A stretch of DNA of 15,764 nt from JAOACQ01 sp049968515. Its GTDB lineage: Bacteria; Spirochaetota; Brevinematia; Brevinematales; JAOACQ01. A program made the position numbers and the translations under genes. Below are positions 1-5,687 of the stretch, one piece after another (position 1 is the first letter of the stretch; each line of letters begins with the position of its first letter). The notes under the pieces were generated by a model that saw only the letters and a list, made by a program, of their open reading frames with translations, was not told the origin of the DNA and made no database searches. The stretch is from positions 1-15,764 of the forward strand of contig JBMFQR010000038.1 in the NCBI GenBank assembly GCA_049968515.1, written 5' to 3'.

Positions 1-284
1 AACAAGAATTATTGTTATAAAAACTGTTGCAATCAATATACTTTTTAGAAATCTTTGAGAATGTAAACCTATATCCTTTGGCTTTCTTCTGACCAGCCAG
101 AGGTAACATAAAACAATAAAAAAACCTAATATTTTTGAAATAGAAATTTTTCCCCATAGCTCGTCCAGTCTTAGAATGTGAAAATTTCTACTATCCTGAA
201 AAATAACACAATAATAAAAAGTATAAGACTTATTTTCACAGGGTATTTTGATGAGAAATCTGAAAAGAGAAAACTCTGTTTCAT
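1..284 (-). pseudogene. CPBP-family intramembrane protease-like protein, N-terminal part, frame-interrupted and cut by window edge
   Basis: An ATG at 284 has a strong AGGAGG site seven bases upstream and opens a frame of 37 codons (MKQSFLFSDFSSKYPVKIS..., then a membrane segment ending FFRIVEIFTF) that stops at TAA 173-171. The neighbouring frame then continues without a stop to the window edge, starting at 174-172 with LRLDELWGKISISKILGFF and a second membrane segment, then RRKPKDIGLHSQRFLKSI. The RLDE, SK-LGF and DIGLHS words resemble the N-terminal region of CPBP/Abi-type membrane proteases; this is recalled family knowledge, and the catalytic EExxxR region would lie outside the window. 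One missing base (for example a T near 174) would fuse the two parts. The gene sits 35 nt after the FmdB-like gene and looks like the last visible member of the arsenic operon. It is either a true pseudogene or a sequence error. Confidence 0.6.
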
Positions 285-319
285 TTTTTACCTCCTAATC
301 TTATTGGTTTTGCAAAGAT

Positions 320-532
320 TTATCCACACCCACACCCAGGTCCACAACCCGAACCAGATGTAAAACCTCCGCCGGAAGTTTTTATAAAGTTAAGTCCACC
401 GAAAAATCGAACGGTTTTTATACTTCCACACTTAGGGCATTCTGGCTTTAAGCCCTTCTCTTTTTCTGTTAATGTAGCAAACACCTCAAATTTATTTCCA
501 CATTCAGTACAAACATATTCATATGCTGGCAT
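320..532 (-). CDS. FmdB-family zinc-ribbon protein with Cys/Gly-rich tail
   Basis: A 70-residue protein beginning MPAYEYVCTECG, the usual start of the FmdB (putative regulatory protein) zinc-ribbon family. Two CxxC knuckles, C8/C11 and C32/C35, would bind one structural zinc. The tail from residue 54 is glycine-rich and ends with Cys at 63, 67 and 69 (GCGPGCGCG), a possible extra thiol metal site. The ATG at 532 has GGAGG eight bases upstream. The gene lies 18 nt after the ArsD-like gene and 35 nt before the CPBP-like gene, in the same direction, so it is probably co-transcribed with the arsenic genes. The family's function is poorly defined. Its place here makes a role in metalloid sensing or binding possible, but that is inference. 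Confidence 0.85.
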   Translation of the reverse strand: MPAYEYVCTECGNKFEVFATLTEKEKGLKPECPKCGSIKTVRFFGGLNFIKTSGGGFTSGSGCGPGCGCG

Positions 533-550
533 TTTATTGCCTCCAAAAAT

Positions 551-874
551 TTATATTTTTTCTTTTACAATCTGTACAGCCTCTTCTACAGAAGGCGAAC
601 CAATCGAAATAATTTCTTCTCCAACGGAGAGTATAGGTACAATTCCAGGACCAAGACTACCAAGCAAACTGGCAATCTGAGGAAAAGATTTATCAAAGTT
701 TCTTTCCATTATATTATAAATCTCAACAGAAACTCCAAGTTCTTTAATAGCATTTGATAGTCTTTCAATGTCTTCCTTGTTCTGGCCTATTGGTCCGCAG
801 CAAAAAGAACCTTCTCCACATGGGAATTGAATTGGAGCAGTAAAAATTCTTACAATCTTCTTTTCATTATCCAT
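551..874 (-). CDS. ArsD-like thioredoxin-fold protein
   Basis: 107 residues. I chose ATG 874 (MDNEKKIVRIF) because GAGGAG lies six bases upstream; the longer frame from 928 would overlap the permease gene and lacks such a site. A beta strand leads to a Cys cluster, PCGEGSFCCG (C19, C25, C26), followed by KELGVSVEIYNI and GPGIVPILSVGEEIISIGSPS. This order matches ArsD, the arsenite metallochaperone: a vicinal-Cys loop after strand 1, a strand holding E-x-Y/F-N, then a Pro before the next strand and a G-E turn. Known ArsD hands As(III) to the ArsA ATPase; no ArsA is seen in this window, so it may serve the permease or Acr3 instead (inference). The start is 10 nt after the permease stop. It could also be a more general redox-active thioredoxin-like protein. 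Confidence 0.7.
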   Translation of the reverse strand: MDNEKKIVRIFTAPIQFPCGEGSFCCGPIGQNKEDIERLSNAIKELGVSVEIYNIMERNFDKSFPQIASLLGSLGPGIVPILSVGEEIISIGSPSVEEAVQIVKEKI

Positions 875-884
875 ATTTTTCTCC

Positions 885-2144
885 TCAAAACAAATTAAAT
901 ATATAGCCAGCGAGTACACAACCAACAAAAGTTAATCCAACATAAAGCCGCAAAAGCTTTGGTTTAAATACGCCAGACAACATTGCTATAGAAGGAAGAC
1001 TTAAACCCGGTCCACCCAATAGATATGATAATGTTGCCCCCGATCCCATTCCCTTTGCCATCAAGGCCATTGCCGTAGGAACCTCTACATAGGTGCATAC
1101 ATATGCAAGCACAGCAATAATTGAAGAGACCAGAACAGAATTTAATCCTTTGCCTCCAACAAAATTTACAATCACATTTGTTGGAATTAAAACTCTAATT
1201 GCCCCGGCAATAAGTACAGCTAATACAAGATAATAATTCAGAGCAAAAAATAATTGCCATGAGACCCTCCAGAGTTGAAGTAACTTTTTCTTTAAACTTC
1301 CCTCATAACCCTGAGGAAGAATCATACAACCAGATTGATATTGTGATTTATCTCTCTGTATTAAACGCCACTTTCCGCTTTTTGTTTGCTCTATTATCTC
1401 TGCTTCTTCAAGCTCTTCTATTTTAGCTTTGTTTTCTATTCCAATTTCTTCAAGAGTTAACCCTTCGGGTTTCTTTATTAACTCAATTGAAAGAGAATAG
1501 GCAAACTGTTGTATCTCTCTGGAGAGATTTGGCTGCACATATATCTTAACAAGATGTCTTAAGCCTTTCCTTTTCTTCTGCCAGTATGATACTATTAAAC
1601 CTATAGCCATTGCGATGACAAAAACTGAAATAACCCTCGCAATAGCAAGTTTCCATCCCAAAAGCCCTGCCGTCATAAAAACCGTTGGCACGTTAAGCAT
1701 TGGTGCTGCCACTAAAAATGAAATGGTAGGACCAAGAGGAACTCCAGCTTGTACCATTCCAGCAAGCACAGGGACAATACCACAAGAGCATATAGGTATT
1801 ATAGCTCCTATTGTCGTAGCCATAAGGTTCGAACCAAATCCGCCATAACCCATTTTTTCCTTTACTTTTTCCCAGGATACAAATACCACAAGTGCACCAG
1901 CTATAAACATTCCAACAATCCAGTAAGGCAAAAGCTCAACTAAAAGCGCTGCAGCCTTAATTATTATATACCAGATAACCAGTGGTACATTCCAGCTGAG
2001 AGGGGTTTCTATTTCTTTAACACGAGCCTCTAATCCAGTCAATCCCTTTTCTTGAAGGACTCCAGCTTTAAACATTGCAGACCAAGATAAATCATGATAG
2101 TCTACATACTGGATAGCCATTACATAAAGCACCACTACAACCAA
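885..2144 (-). CDS. YraQ/ArsP-type permease (DUF318), with N-terminus in another frame
   Basis: A polytopic membrane protein of the YraQ/ArsP permease family, whose members export metalloids, organoarsenicals or metals. Residues are counted from the first codon of the open frame (TTG 2144). Two membrane halves each carry a conserved block: IPICSCGIVPVLAGM with C119 and C121, then VAAPMLNVPTVF; and YVEVPTAMALMAKGMGSG, then GGPGLSLPSIAML. Between them, about residues 190-285 are soluble and include LTLEEIG..IEELEEAEIIEQTKSGKWRLI, which looks like a small winged helix. The open frame has only a TTG at 2144 or an internal ATG at 2120. The expected start is ATG 2187, coupled to the arsR stop, one base out of frame (see 2160-2187). 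Cargo is probably arsenic, judged from the operon; Cu/Zn export is possible. Confidence 0.8.
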   Translation of the reverse strand: MVVVVLYVMAIQYVDYHDLSWSAMFKAGVLQEKGLTGLEARVKEIETPLSWNVPLVIWYIIIKAAALLVELLPYWIVGMFIAGALVVFVSWEKVKEKMGYGGFGSNLMATTIGAIIPICSCGIVPVLAGMVQAGVPLGPTISFLVAAPMLNVPTVFMTAGLLGWKLAIARVISVFVIAMAIGLIVSYWQKKRKGLRHLVKIYVQPNLSREIQQFAYSLSIELIKKPEGLTLEEIGIENKAKIEELEEAEIIEQTKSGKWRLIQRDKSQYQSGCMILPQGYEGSLKKKLLQLWRVSWQLFFALNYYLVLAVLIAGAIRVLIPTNVIVNFVGGKGLNSVLVSSIIAVLAYVCTYVEVPTAMALMAKGMGSGATLSYLLGGPGLSLPSIAMLSGVFKPKLLRLYVGLTFVGCVLAGYIFNLF

Positions 2145-2159
2145 AAAATAGAATAGCTC

Positions 2160-2187
2160 TTTTTTTACCTAATTTTGTTTTACTCAT
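2160..2187 (-). other. Out-of-frame translational start and A7 run of the permease gene
   Basis: ATG 2187 directly follows the arsR stop TAA (2190-2188), with GGAGG just upstream, a typical coupled start. Its frame reads MSKTKLGKK and then leaves the permease frame at seven consecutive A (minus strand; T7 at 2160-2166). As written, it ends at TGA 2094-2092 after 31 codons. Removing one A joins MSKTKLGKK to ELFYFLVVVVLYVMAIQYV, a natural positively charged lead into the first membrane segment. Confidence 0.75.
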
Positions 2188-2583
2188 TTATTTCCTCCCG
2201 CTAAAGAAATCATCCATCTTTCTTATTGTATGTATCTGCTCTAAAGGCTTACAAACAGCCTTTTCCATATTTGATAGATCTTCTTTTATTATCTCATTCT
2301 TATTGTTAAAATATTTTTTTAAACACTCATAAATACCTCTTTCAAGTTCTGTCCGGGGCTCGGATAAGGAGTAAAAAACCCACAAACCCTTTCTTCTTTC
2401 CCTGACAAGACCTGCATTTCGCAAAACGTTTAAGTGCCTTGAAACCTTTGCCTGTGTCATATTAAGAGCCCATTCAAGATGACATCCACATAATTCCTTG
2501 TGTGATAAAAGTATTAGAATCCTTAAGCGAGTTTCATTTGCAAGAGAAGAAAAGAGCTTAACTTCTTTTTCGAGAGATTCCAC
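2188..2583 (-). CDS. arsR: ArsR/SmtB-family metalloregulatory repressor
   Basis: 131 residues with a winged-helix DNA-binding domain (about 8-75): SLANETRLRILILL, recognition helix MTQAKVSRHLNVLRNAGLV and wing RRKGLWVFYSL. The As(III) site ELCGCHLEW has C32 and C34 at the same numbers as Cys32 and Cys34 of E. coli ArsR, while the third Cys (37) is replaced by Glu. C87 or C111 in the long C-terminal tail could be a third ligand (inference). In this family, arsenite binding releases the repressor from DNA. The start is GTG 2583 with AAGGAGG upstream. The gene lies 18 nt after acr3, and its stop abuts the permease start. The likely target is the dyad at the acr3 promoter. Confidence 0.93.
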   Translation of the reverse strand: MESLEKEVKLFSSLANETRLRILILLSHKELCGCHLEWALNMTQAKVSRHLNVLRNAGLVRERRKGLWVFYSLSEPRTELERGIYECLKKYFNNKNEIIKEDLSNMEKAVCKPLEQIHTIRKMDDFFSGRK

Positions 2584-2601
2584 AAAAATCCTCCTTTTCT
2601 C

Positions 2602-3693
2602 CTAAAATTTTTCATATTTTTCTTCTTTCTTTAAATCACTTTCCTCAGGTTCTATATTAGGAGGTACTAAATCAGGGTTTAAAATTTTAATTTCGTTAAA
2701 ATATTTATTTAGTTTCTTTAGCGAAAGTGAAATATTTACAAGGAGTATCATAATAGGCACTTCGATTAAAGGTCCTATAACCGTTGCGAATGCCTGTCCT
2801 GAATTAATGCCAAATATAGCTATGGCTACAGCAATCGCTAGTTCAAAATCATTAGAAGCCGCTGAAAAGGCAACTGCTGTGGATTTTTCATAGTCTGCCC
2901 CAATTTTCTCTGCAAGAAAAAAGGTTATAAACCACATAATGAAAAAGTACAAAACATAAGGAATCGCAACCCTTAAGACATCAAGAGGGGCTTTTACAAT
3001 AAATTCCCCTTTGAGTGAAAACATTTCAATTATTGTGAACAAAAGGGCAATCAAAGTAATAGGACTTATCAATGGTGAAAAAACATTTTCAAACCAACTC
3101 TCCCCTTTTAATTTTATCAATCCAAAATGAGTAATAATTCCAGCAAAGAATGGAATACCAAGATATATCAGTACTGTCTTTGCAGATTCCAGCATAGAAA
3201 TTGAAACATTTACACCAGGCACAAGTTTGAAAAAGTTTAGCAAAAATGTAATAAACACAAAAATATAAACGGCATAGAGAAGCACCTGAAAGATAGCATT
3301 AAAAGCCACTATCCCAACTCCAAGCTCCCTATCTCCGCCAGCAAGATCATTCCACACGATAACCATTGCTATACAACGAGCAAGCTCAACCAGAATGGCT
3401 CCAATCATATATCCCGGATTATCTCTTAAAAATAGAACGGCAAGTAAAAACATAACAACAGGTCCAACCACGCAGTTCTGTATCAAAGAAAGAAAAAGAA
3501 GCTTTTTATTCTGAAAAGTCGTTCCCATCTTTTCATACTTTACCTTGGCAAGTGGTGGATACATCATCAGGATAAGGCCTATTGCTATAGGTATGGATGT
3601 TGAACCAATTTGAAATCTACTTATCCAATGAGTAAAAGGAGGATAAAAATACCCTAACAAAACCCCAATAGCCATTGAAAGAAATATCCACAA
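2602..3693 (-). CDS. acr3: ACR3-family arsenite efflux transporter, with N-terminus in another frame
   Basis: Exports As(III) across the inner membrane, driven by the proton gradient. About ten membrane segments. Family marks include GLILMMYPPLAKVKYE, the TM4 cysteine in ELARCIAMVIVWNDLAGGD (C107 of the open frame) and the TM9 glutamate in ASNDFELAIAVA (E284). Their spacing fits the essential Cys129/Glu305 pair known from Corynebacterium Acr3. The open frame begins only at TTG 3693 (WIFLSMAIG). The expected N-terminus, MKLNNSKK then LGFVDKFLTLWIF, starts at ATG 3745 with AGGAG upstream, but a seven-A run throws it one base out of frame (see 3721-3745). LGFVDKFLTL matches the usual Acr3 lead-in (SFLDRYLTLWIF). 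First gene of the arsenic operon, directly behind its promoter. Confidence 0.93.
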   Translation of the reverse strand: MWIFLSMAIGVLLGYFYPPFTHWISRFQIGSTSIPIAIGLILMMYPPLAKVKYEKMGTTFQNKKLLFLSLIQNCVVGPVVMFLLAVLFLRDNPGYMIGAILVELARCIAMVIVWNDLAGGDRELGVGIVAFNAIFQVLLYAVYIFVFITFLLNFFKLVPGVNVSISMLESAKTVLIYLGIPFFAGIITHFGLIKLKGESWFENVFSPLISPITLIALLFTIIEMFSLKGEFIVKAPLDVLRVAIPYVLYFFIMWFITFFLAEKIGADYEKSTAVAFSAASNDFELAIAVAIAIFGINSGQAFATVIGPLIEVPIMILLVNISLSLKKLNKYFNEIKILNPDLVPPNIEPEESDLKKEEKYEKF

Positions 3694-3720
3694 CGTTAAA
3701 AACTTATCAACAAAGCCAAG

Positions 3721-3745
3721 TTTTTTTAGAATTATTTAGCTTCAT
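3721..3745 (-). other. Out-of-frame translational start and A7 run of acr3
   Basis: ATG 3745 has AAGGAG nine bases upstream and is the only ATG with a good site between the promoter and acr3. It reads MKLNNSKKTWLC and stops after 12 codons. The acr3 frame can be joined at seven consecutive A (T7 at 3721-3727 on the plus strand): one A fewer gives MKLNNSKKLGFVDKFLTLW. The acr3 frame itself has a stop four codons above the A run and no ATG before residue 7 of the open frame. Confidence 0.78.
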
Positions 3746-3765
3746 AGAAAATTCTCCTTTTAATA

Positions 3766-3782
3766 CTGTAATCGATTATAAG
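3766..3782 (-). promoter_or_regulatory. Candidate operator at arsenic operon start point
   Basis: A 10-bp perfect palindrome, TAATCGATTA (3769-3778), lies just downstream of the -10 box, where transcription should begin. Its surroundings share CTGTAATCGA and TCGATTATAA with the region before copA. Its position suits a repressor such as ArsR. This is inferred from position and symmetry only. Confidence 0.45.
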
Positions 3783-3785
3783 ATT

Positions 3786-3814
3786 ATCATAAAACAAAAA
3801 ATTCCATCTGTCAA
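3786..3814 (-). promoter_or_regulatory. Sigma70-type promoter of the arsenic operon
   Basis: On the minus strand the -35 box TTGACA (3814-3809) and the -10 box TATGAT (3791-3786) are separated by exactly 17 bases. The expected start point is near 3779, giving a leader of about 35 nt before ATG 3745. Confidence 0.8.
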
Positions 3815-4025
3815 GTCTTTTCTTAAAAAATGTGTGAACAGGATTAAAATTTTCCCCTTTTCAGACTATTTTCTTAAAATTAGCAGGGTACTCTTTTCAG
3901 TAACAATTATTAAGAATTTAAACCTTCTTTTGAATTATTGGGTTTGAATTTATATTGCGAGATGAGCTTTTGATTCCTATGACTTTCTTTTTGAAAATAA
4001 AGAATTAATAATTCTTAAATTTTTG
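3815..4025. other. Non-coding spacer between divergent arsenic and copper promoters
   Basis: About 210 bp of AT-rich DNA between the two divergent -35 boxes, part of the 347-bp gene-free stretch 3746-4092. I see no gene, RNA or clear terminator. The short word TTAAGAATT and its complement recur near 3909 and 4008, possibly as A/T-rich upstream promoter elements (weak). Confidence 0.6.
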
Positions 4026-4054
4026 TTGACTTTTACATGAGAATTGATTATAAT
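4026..4054 (+). promoter_or_regulatory. Sigma70-type promoter of the copper operon
   Basis: The -35 box TTGACT (4026-4031) and -10 box TATAAT (4049-4054) are separated by 17 bases. The start point should fall around 4061, inside the CsoR-type operator, about 30 nt before the csoR start codon. Confidence 0.85.
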
Positions 4055-4058
4055 TTAT

Positions 4059-4079
4059 ATATACCCATACAGGGTATAT
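4059..4079 (+). promoter_or_regulatory. CsoR-type operator
   Basis: Perfect 8-bp inverted repeat, ATATACCC and GGGTATAT, with a 5-bp spacer ATACA. A/T flanks with a CCC...GGG core are the known shape of CsoR operators. The site starts five bases after the -10 box, so bound protein would block initiation. The next gene is csoR, so autoregulation relieved by Cu(I) is the likely mode. Confidence 0.8.
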
Positions 4080-4092
4080 GTAGGAGGCAGGA

Positions 4093-4380
4093 ATGGAACA
4101 CTGTAGAAAAGCCCATCATTCAAAAGAATTTAAGGATGATTTAGTAAAGCGGCTTAATAAGATCGAAGGACAAATAAGAGGAATAAAAAATATGATTGAG
4201 AAGGATGCCTATTGTGATGATGTCTTAAATCAAATTACAGCCATAAGAAGTGCACTTGCAGGTGTGCAGGAGAAGCTACTTTCAGGACATATTAAGACAT
4301 GCGTATTTGACCAGATTAAAGAAGGCAAGGTTGAGGTCGTGGATGAGCTAACACAAACTATAAGAAGGATGTTAAAATGA
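4093..4380 (+). CDS. csoR: CsoR-family copper-sensing repressor
   Basis: 95 residues, all-helical CsoR/RcnR/FrmR family. RLNKIEGQIRGIKNMIE is the family signature. C41 (in YCDDVLNQ), H66 and C70 (in LLSGHIKTCV) form the Cys-His-Cys copper site with the same 25 and 4 residue spacing as C36/H61/C65 of Mycobacterium tuberculosis CsoR. An N-terminal EHC...HH cluster could add ligands. Cu(I) binding releases the tetramer from DNA. The ATG follows AGGAGG, and its last codon overlaps the next gene (ATGA at 4377-4380). The operator at 4059-4079 implies control of its own operon. FrmR-type aldehyde or RcnR-type Ni sensing is less likely given the copper genes that follow. Confidence 0.93.
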   Translation: MEHCRKAHHSKEFKDDLVKRLNKIEGQIRGIKNMIEKDAYCDDVLNQITAIRSALAGVQEKLLSGHIKTCVFDQIKEGKVEVVDELTQTIRRMLK

Positions 4381-4691
4381 ATATAAAATTTTTATATTTT
4401 CGTGGCTGTCCGAATGCAGCCGAAACATTTAACAATCTTACCTCTGTTTTAAGAGAGATGAATATTTCAGAGGATTACCTTGAGATTATTGAGGTTAATG
4501 ATCTTGAAATGGCTGAAAAGTTTAATTTTCAGGGTTCACCAACAATTCTTGTAGATGGGAAAGATATTTATACCGGAAAAGAGCCTGAAGGTGTAAATTA
4601 TACCTGTCGAATTTATGAATTTAATGGAGAAAAGACTGGAGTTATTCCAGCTAATTATATAAAAGAAATGCTGAGAGGAGCAACTTTATGA
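4377..4691 (+). CDS. Thioredoxin-fold small protein of the copper operon
   Basis: 104 residues. It begins with strand NIKFLYF and the redox-position motif RGCPN (C11, a single Cys rather than CxxC), followed by a helix, then FQGSPTILVDGKDIYTG with the conserved Pro (P55) after GS, as in thioredoxin and glutaredoxin folds. A second Cys, C77 (NYTCRIY), could pair with C11. Small proteins with GCPN, GSPT and a late SCRxY-type Cys are often found next to mercury and copper resistance genes (recalled, not tested). The gene overlaps csoR by ATGA at its start and the HMA gene by ATGA at its end, so it is translationally coupled to both. Likely a thiol-metal handling or reducing protein in the cytoplasm; substrate unknown. 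Confidence 0.75.
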   Translation: MNIKFLYFRGCPNAAETFNNLTSVLREMNISEDYLEIIEVNDLEMAEKFNFQGSPTILVDGKDIYTGKEPEGVNYTCRIYEFNGEKTGVIPANYIKEMLRGATL

Positions 4692-4933
4692 AAAGGGTAA
4701 AGCTAAGCGTTTCTGGAATGAGCTGTCAGGGATGCATGAATACAGTTAAAAATGCTCTGCTTGAAGTAGAAGGGGTTAGAGAAGTAGCCGTTACACTTGT
4801 ACCCGGCAGTGCAGAAATTATCTGTGAGGACAGTGTAAGTGAAGAAAGTCTCGTTAAGACTATAAATGACACTACAATTTACAAAGCTAATTTATATAAT
4901 ACTGAATCTTTGTTACCTGAAGAACTCGAATAA
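4688..4933 (+). CDS. Heavy-metal-associated (HMA) domain metallochaperone, CopZ-like
   Basis: 81 residues: one HMA ferredoxin-like domain (about 3-68) with the metal loop GMSCQGC (C13, C16), then VEGVREVAVTLVPGSAEI, the usual strand-helix-strand order, and a short acidic tail. The likely role is to carry Cu(I) in the cytoplasm and pass it to CopA or CsoR. The usual Tyr/Lys after the fourth strand is not obvious (TTIYKANLYN). The gene overlaps the thioredoxin-like gene by ATGA and is followed after 14 nt by the SHOCT protein gene. Confidence 0.9.
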   Translation: MKRVKLSVSGMSCQGCMNTVKNALLEVEGVREVAVTLVPGSAEIICEDSVSEESLVKTINDTTIYKANLYNTESLLPEELE

Positions 4934-4947
4934 AAGAGGAGGAATGT

Positions 4948-5583
4948 ATGAAGAGGTTAATTTTAGCCTTTCTTCTGGTCTCTGGAGGATTGTTTGCACA
5001 TTCTGATAATCCACCAAAGGATATCAGGAATATTCTTGATTCAATAAAGCAGCAACAAAATATTAAAGAAGATAAGGATATTGATATTTCAAAGGTTCAG
5101 GCTTCTGAACTTGAAAAACTCGGTGATGCTGTAATGAGTTTATATATCCCCAACAAAACTACTCACGAATATATGGACAATATGATGGGTGGAGAAGGTT
5201 CTGAAAGCCTGAAAAATATGCATATTGCTATTGGTTTAAACTATATTTCCTATATAAAGGGAGAAAGCACTTATCCTTTTATGGGGCCGGGAATGATGTT
5301 TTCTCTTTTTAGAGGGAGAGAGAATATTTTTGGAGGTTTTCCTATGGGTTGGATGCATTGGAATTATCCCTGGATGGGATTTGGATATTATGGTTTAGGA
5401 GGTTGGTTTATGATGATTTTACTTATCGTTGCAGTAATTGTGATAATTTATCTCATTGTAAGAGATAAGAATATCAAGATTTCTTCTGGGAAAACTCCGC
5501 TTGATATCTTGAAAGAAAGATACGCAAGAGGAGAGATTTCTAAGGAAGAATTTGACAGGATAAAAAAAGATTTGAATAGCTAA
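4948..5583 (+). CDS. Met-rich membrane protein with signal peptide, membrane anchor and SHOCT tail
   Basis: 211 residues. Signal peptide 1-17 (MKRLILAFLLVSGGLFA). An exported part holds HEYMDNMMGGEGSESLKNMHIAIGLNYI (73-100), which resembles small periplasmic proteins seen in copper clusters of other bacteria (recalled). Next is a Met, Trp and Gly-rich stretch (111-152: FMGPGMMF, FPMGWMHWNYPWMGFGYY), one membrane helix (about 153-171), and a C-terminal SHOCT domain (182-210: LDILKERYARGEISKEEFDRIKK). Met and His outside the membrane suit Cu(I) binding, so a periplasmic copper binder is likely (inference). No enzyme motif seen. GAGGAGG lies upstream of ATG 4948. Last gene before the 104-nt gap to copA. 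Confidence 0.75.
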   Translation: MKRLILAFLLVSGGLFAHSDNPPKDIRNILDSIKQQQNIKEDKDIDISKVQASELEKLGDAVMSLYIPNKTTHEYMDNMMGGEGSESLKNMHIAIGLNYISYIKGESTYPFMGPGMMFSLFRGRENIFGGFPMGWMHWNYPWMGFGYYGLGGWFMMILLIVAVIVIIYLIVRDKNIKISSGKTPLDILKERYARGEISKEEFDRIKKDLNS

Positions 5584-5599
5584 TAAAGCTTTAGAAACG

Positions 5600-5660
5600 T
5601 TCGATTACAGTTGAAAATTTTATGAAAATTAAAAAATCTTCGATTATAATCGAAGATTTT
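5600..5660 (+). promoter_or_regulatory. Perfect 28-bp palindrome with candidate copA promoter or operator
   Basis: 5633-5660 is a perfect palindrome (14-base arm AAAATCTTCGATTA and its complement). It contains TATAAT (5645-5650), and 17 bases upstream is ATGAAA (5622-5627), a weak -35 match, so a secondary copA promoter with an operator over its -10 is possible. TCGATTACAG (5601-5610) is a half-site of the same type. Both words recur at the arsenic promoter. As RNA the palindrome would form an AU-rich stem ending in only four U, a poor terminator, though attenuation before copA cannot be excluded. Confidence 0.55.
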
Positions 5661-5687
5661 CTGCTTGAAGAATGAGGAGTTAATCTT

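Noticed and set aside
178..363. Plus-strand frame of 61 codons at the left end
   Set aside because: It is antisense to the CPBP-like and FmdB-like genes and lacks a ribosome site.
875..928. Longer start for the ArsD-like protein
   Set aside because: It would overlap the permease C-terminus, and ATG 874 has GAGGAG at good spacing.
3675..3947. Plus-strand open frame of 90 codons over the acr3 start and the divergent promoter region
   Set aside because: It covers the acr3 N-terminus, A7 run, operator and promoter on the other strand, has no ribosome site and reads like low-complexity AT-rich translation.
5633..5660. Strong rho-independent terminator before copA
   Set aside because: The stem is AU-rich and has only four U at its end; it fits an operator or weak attenuator better.
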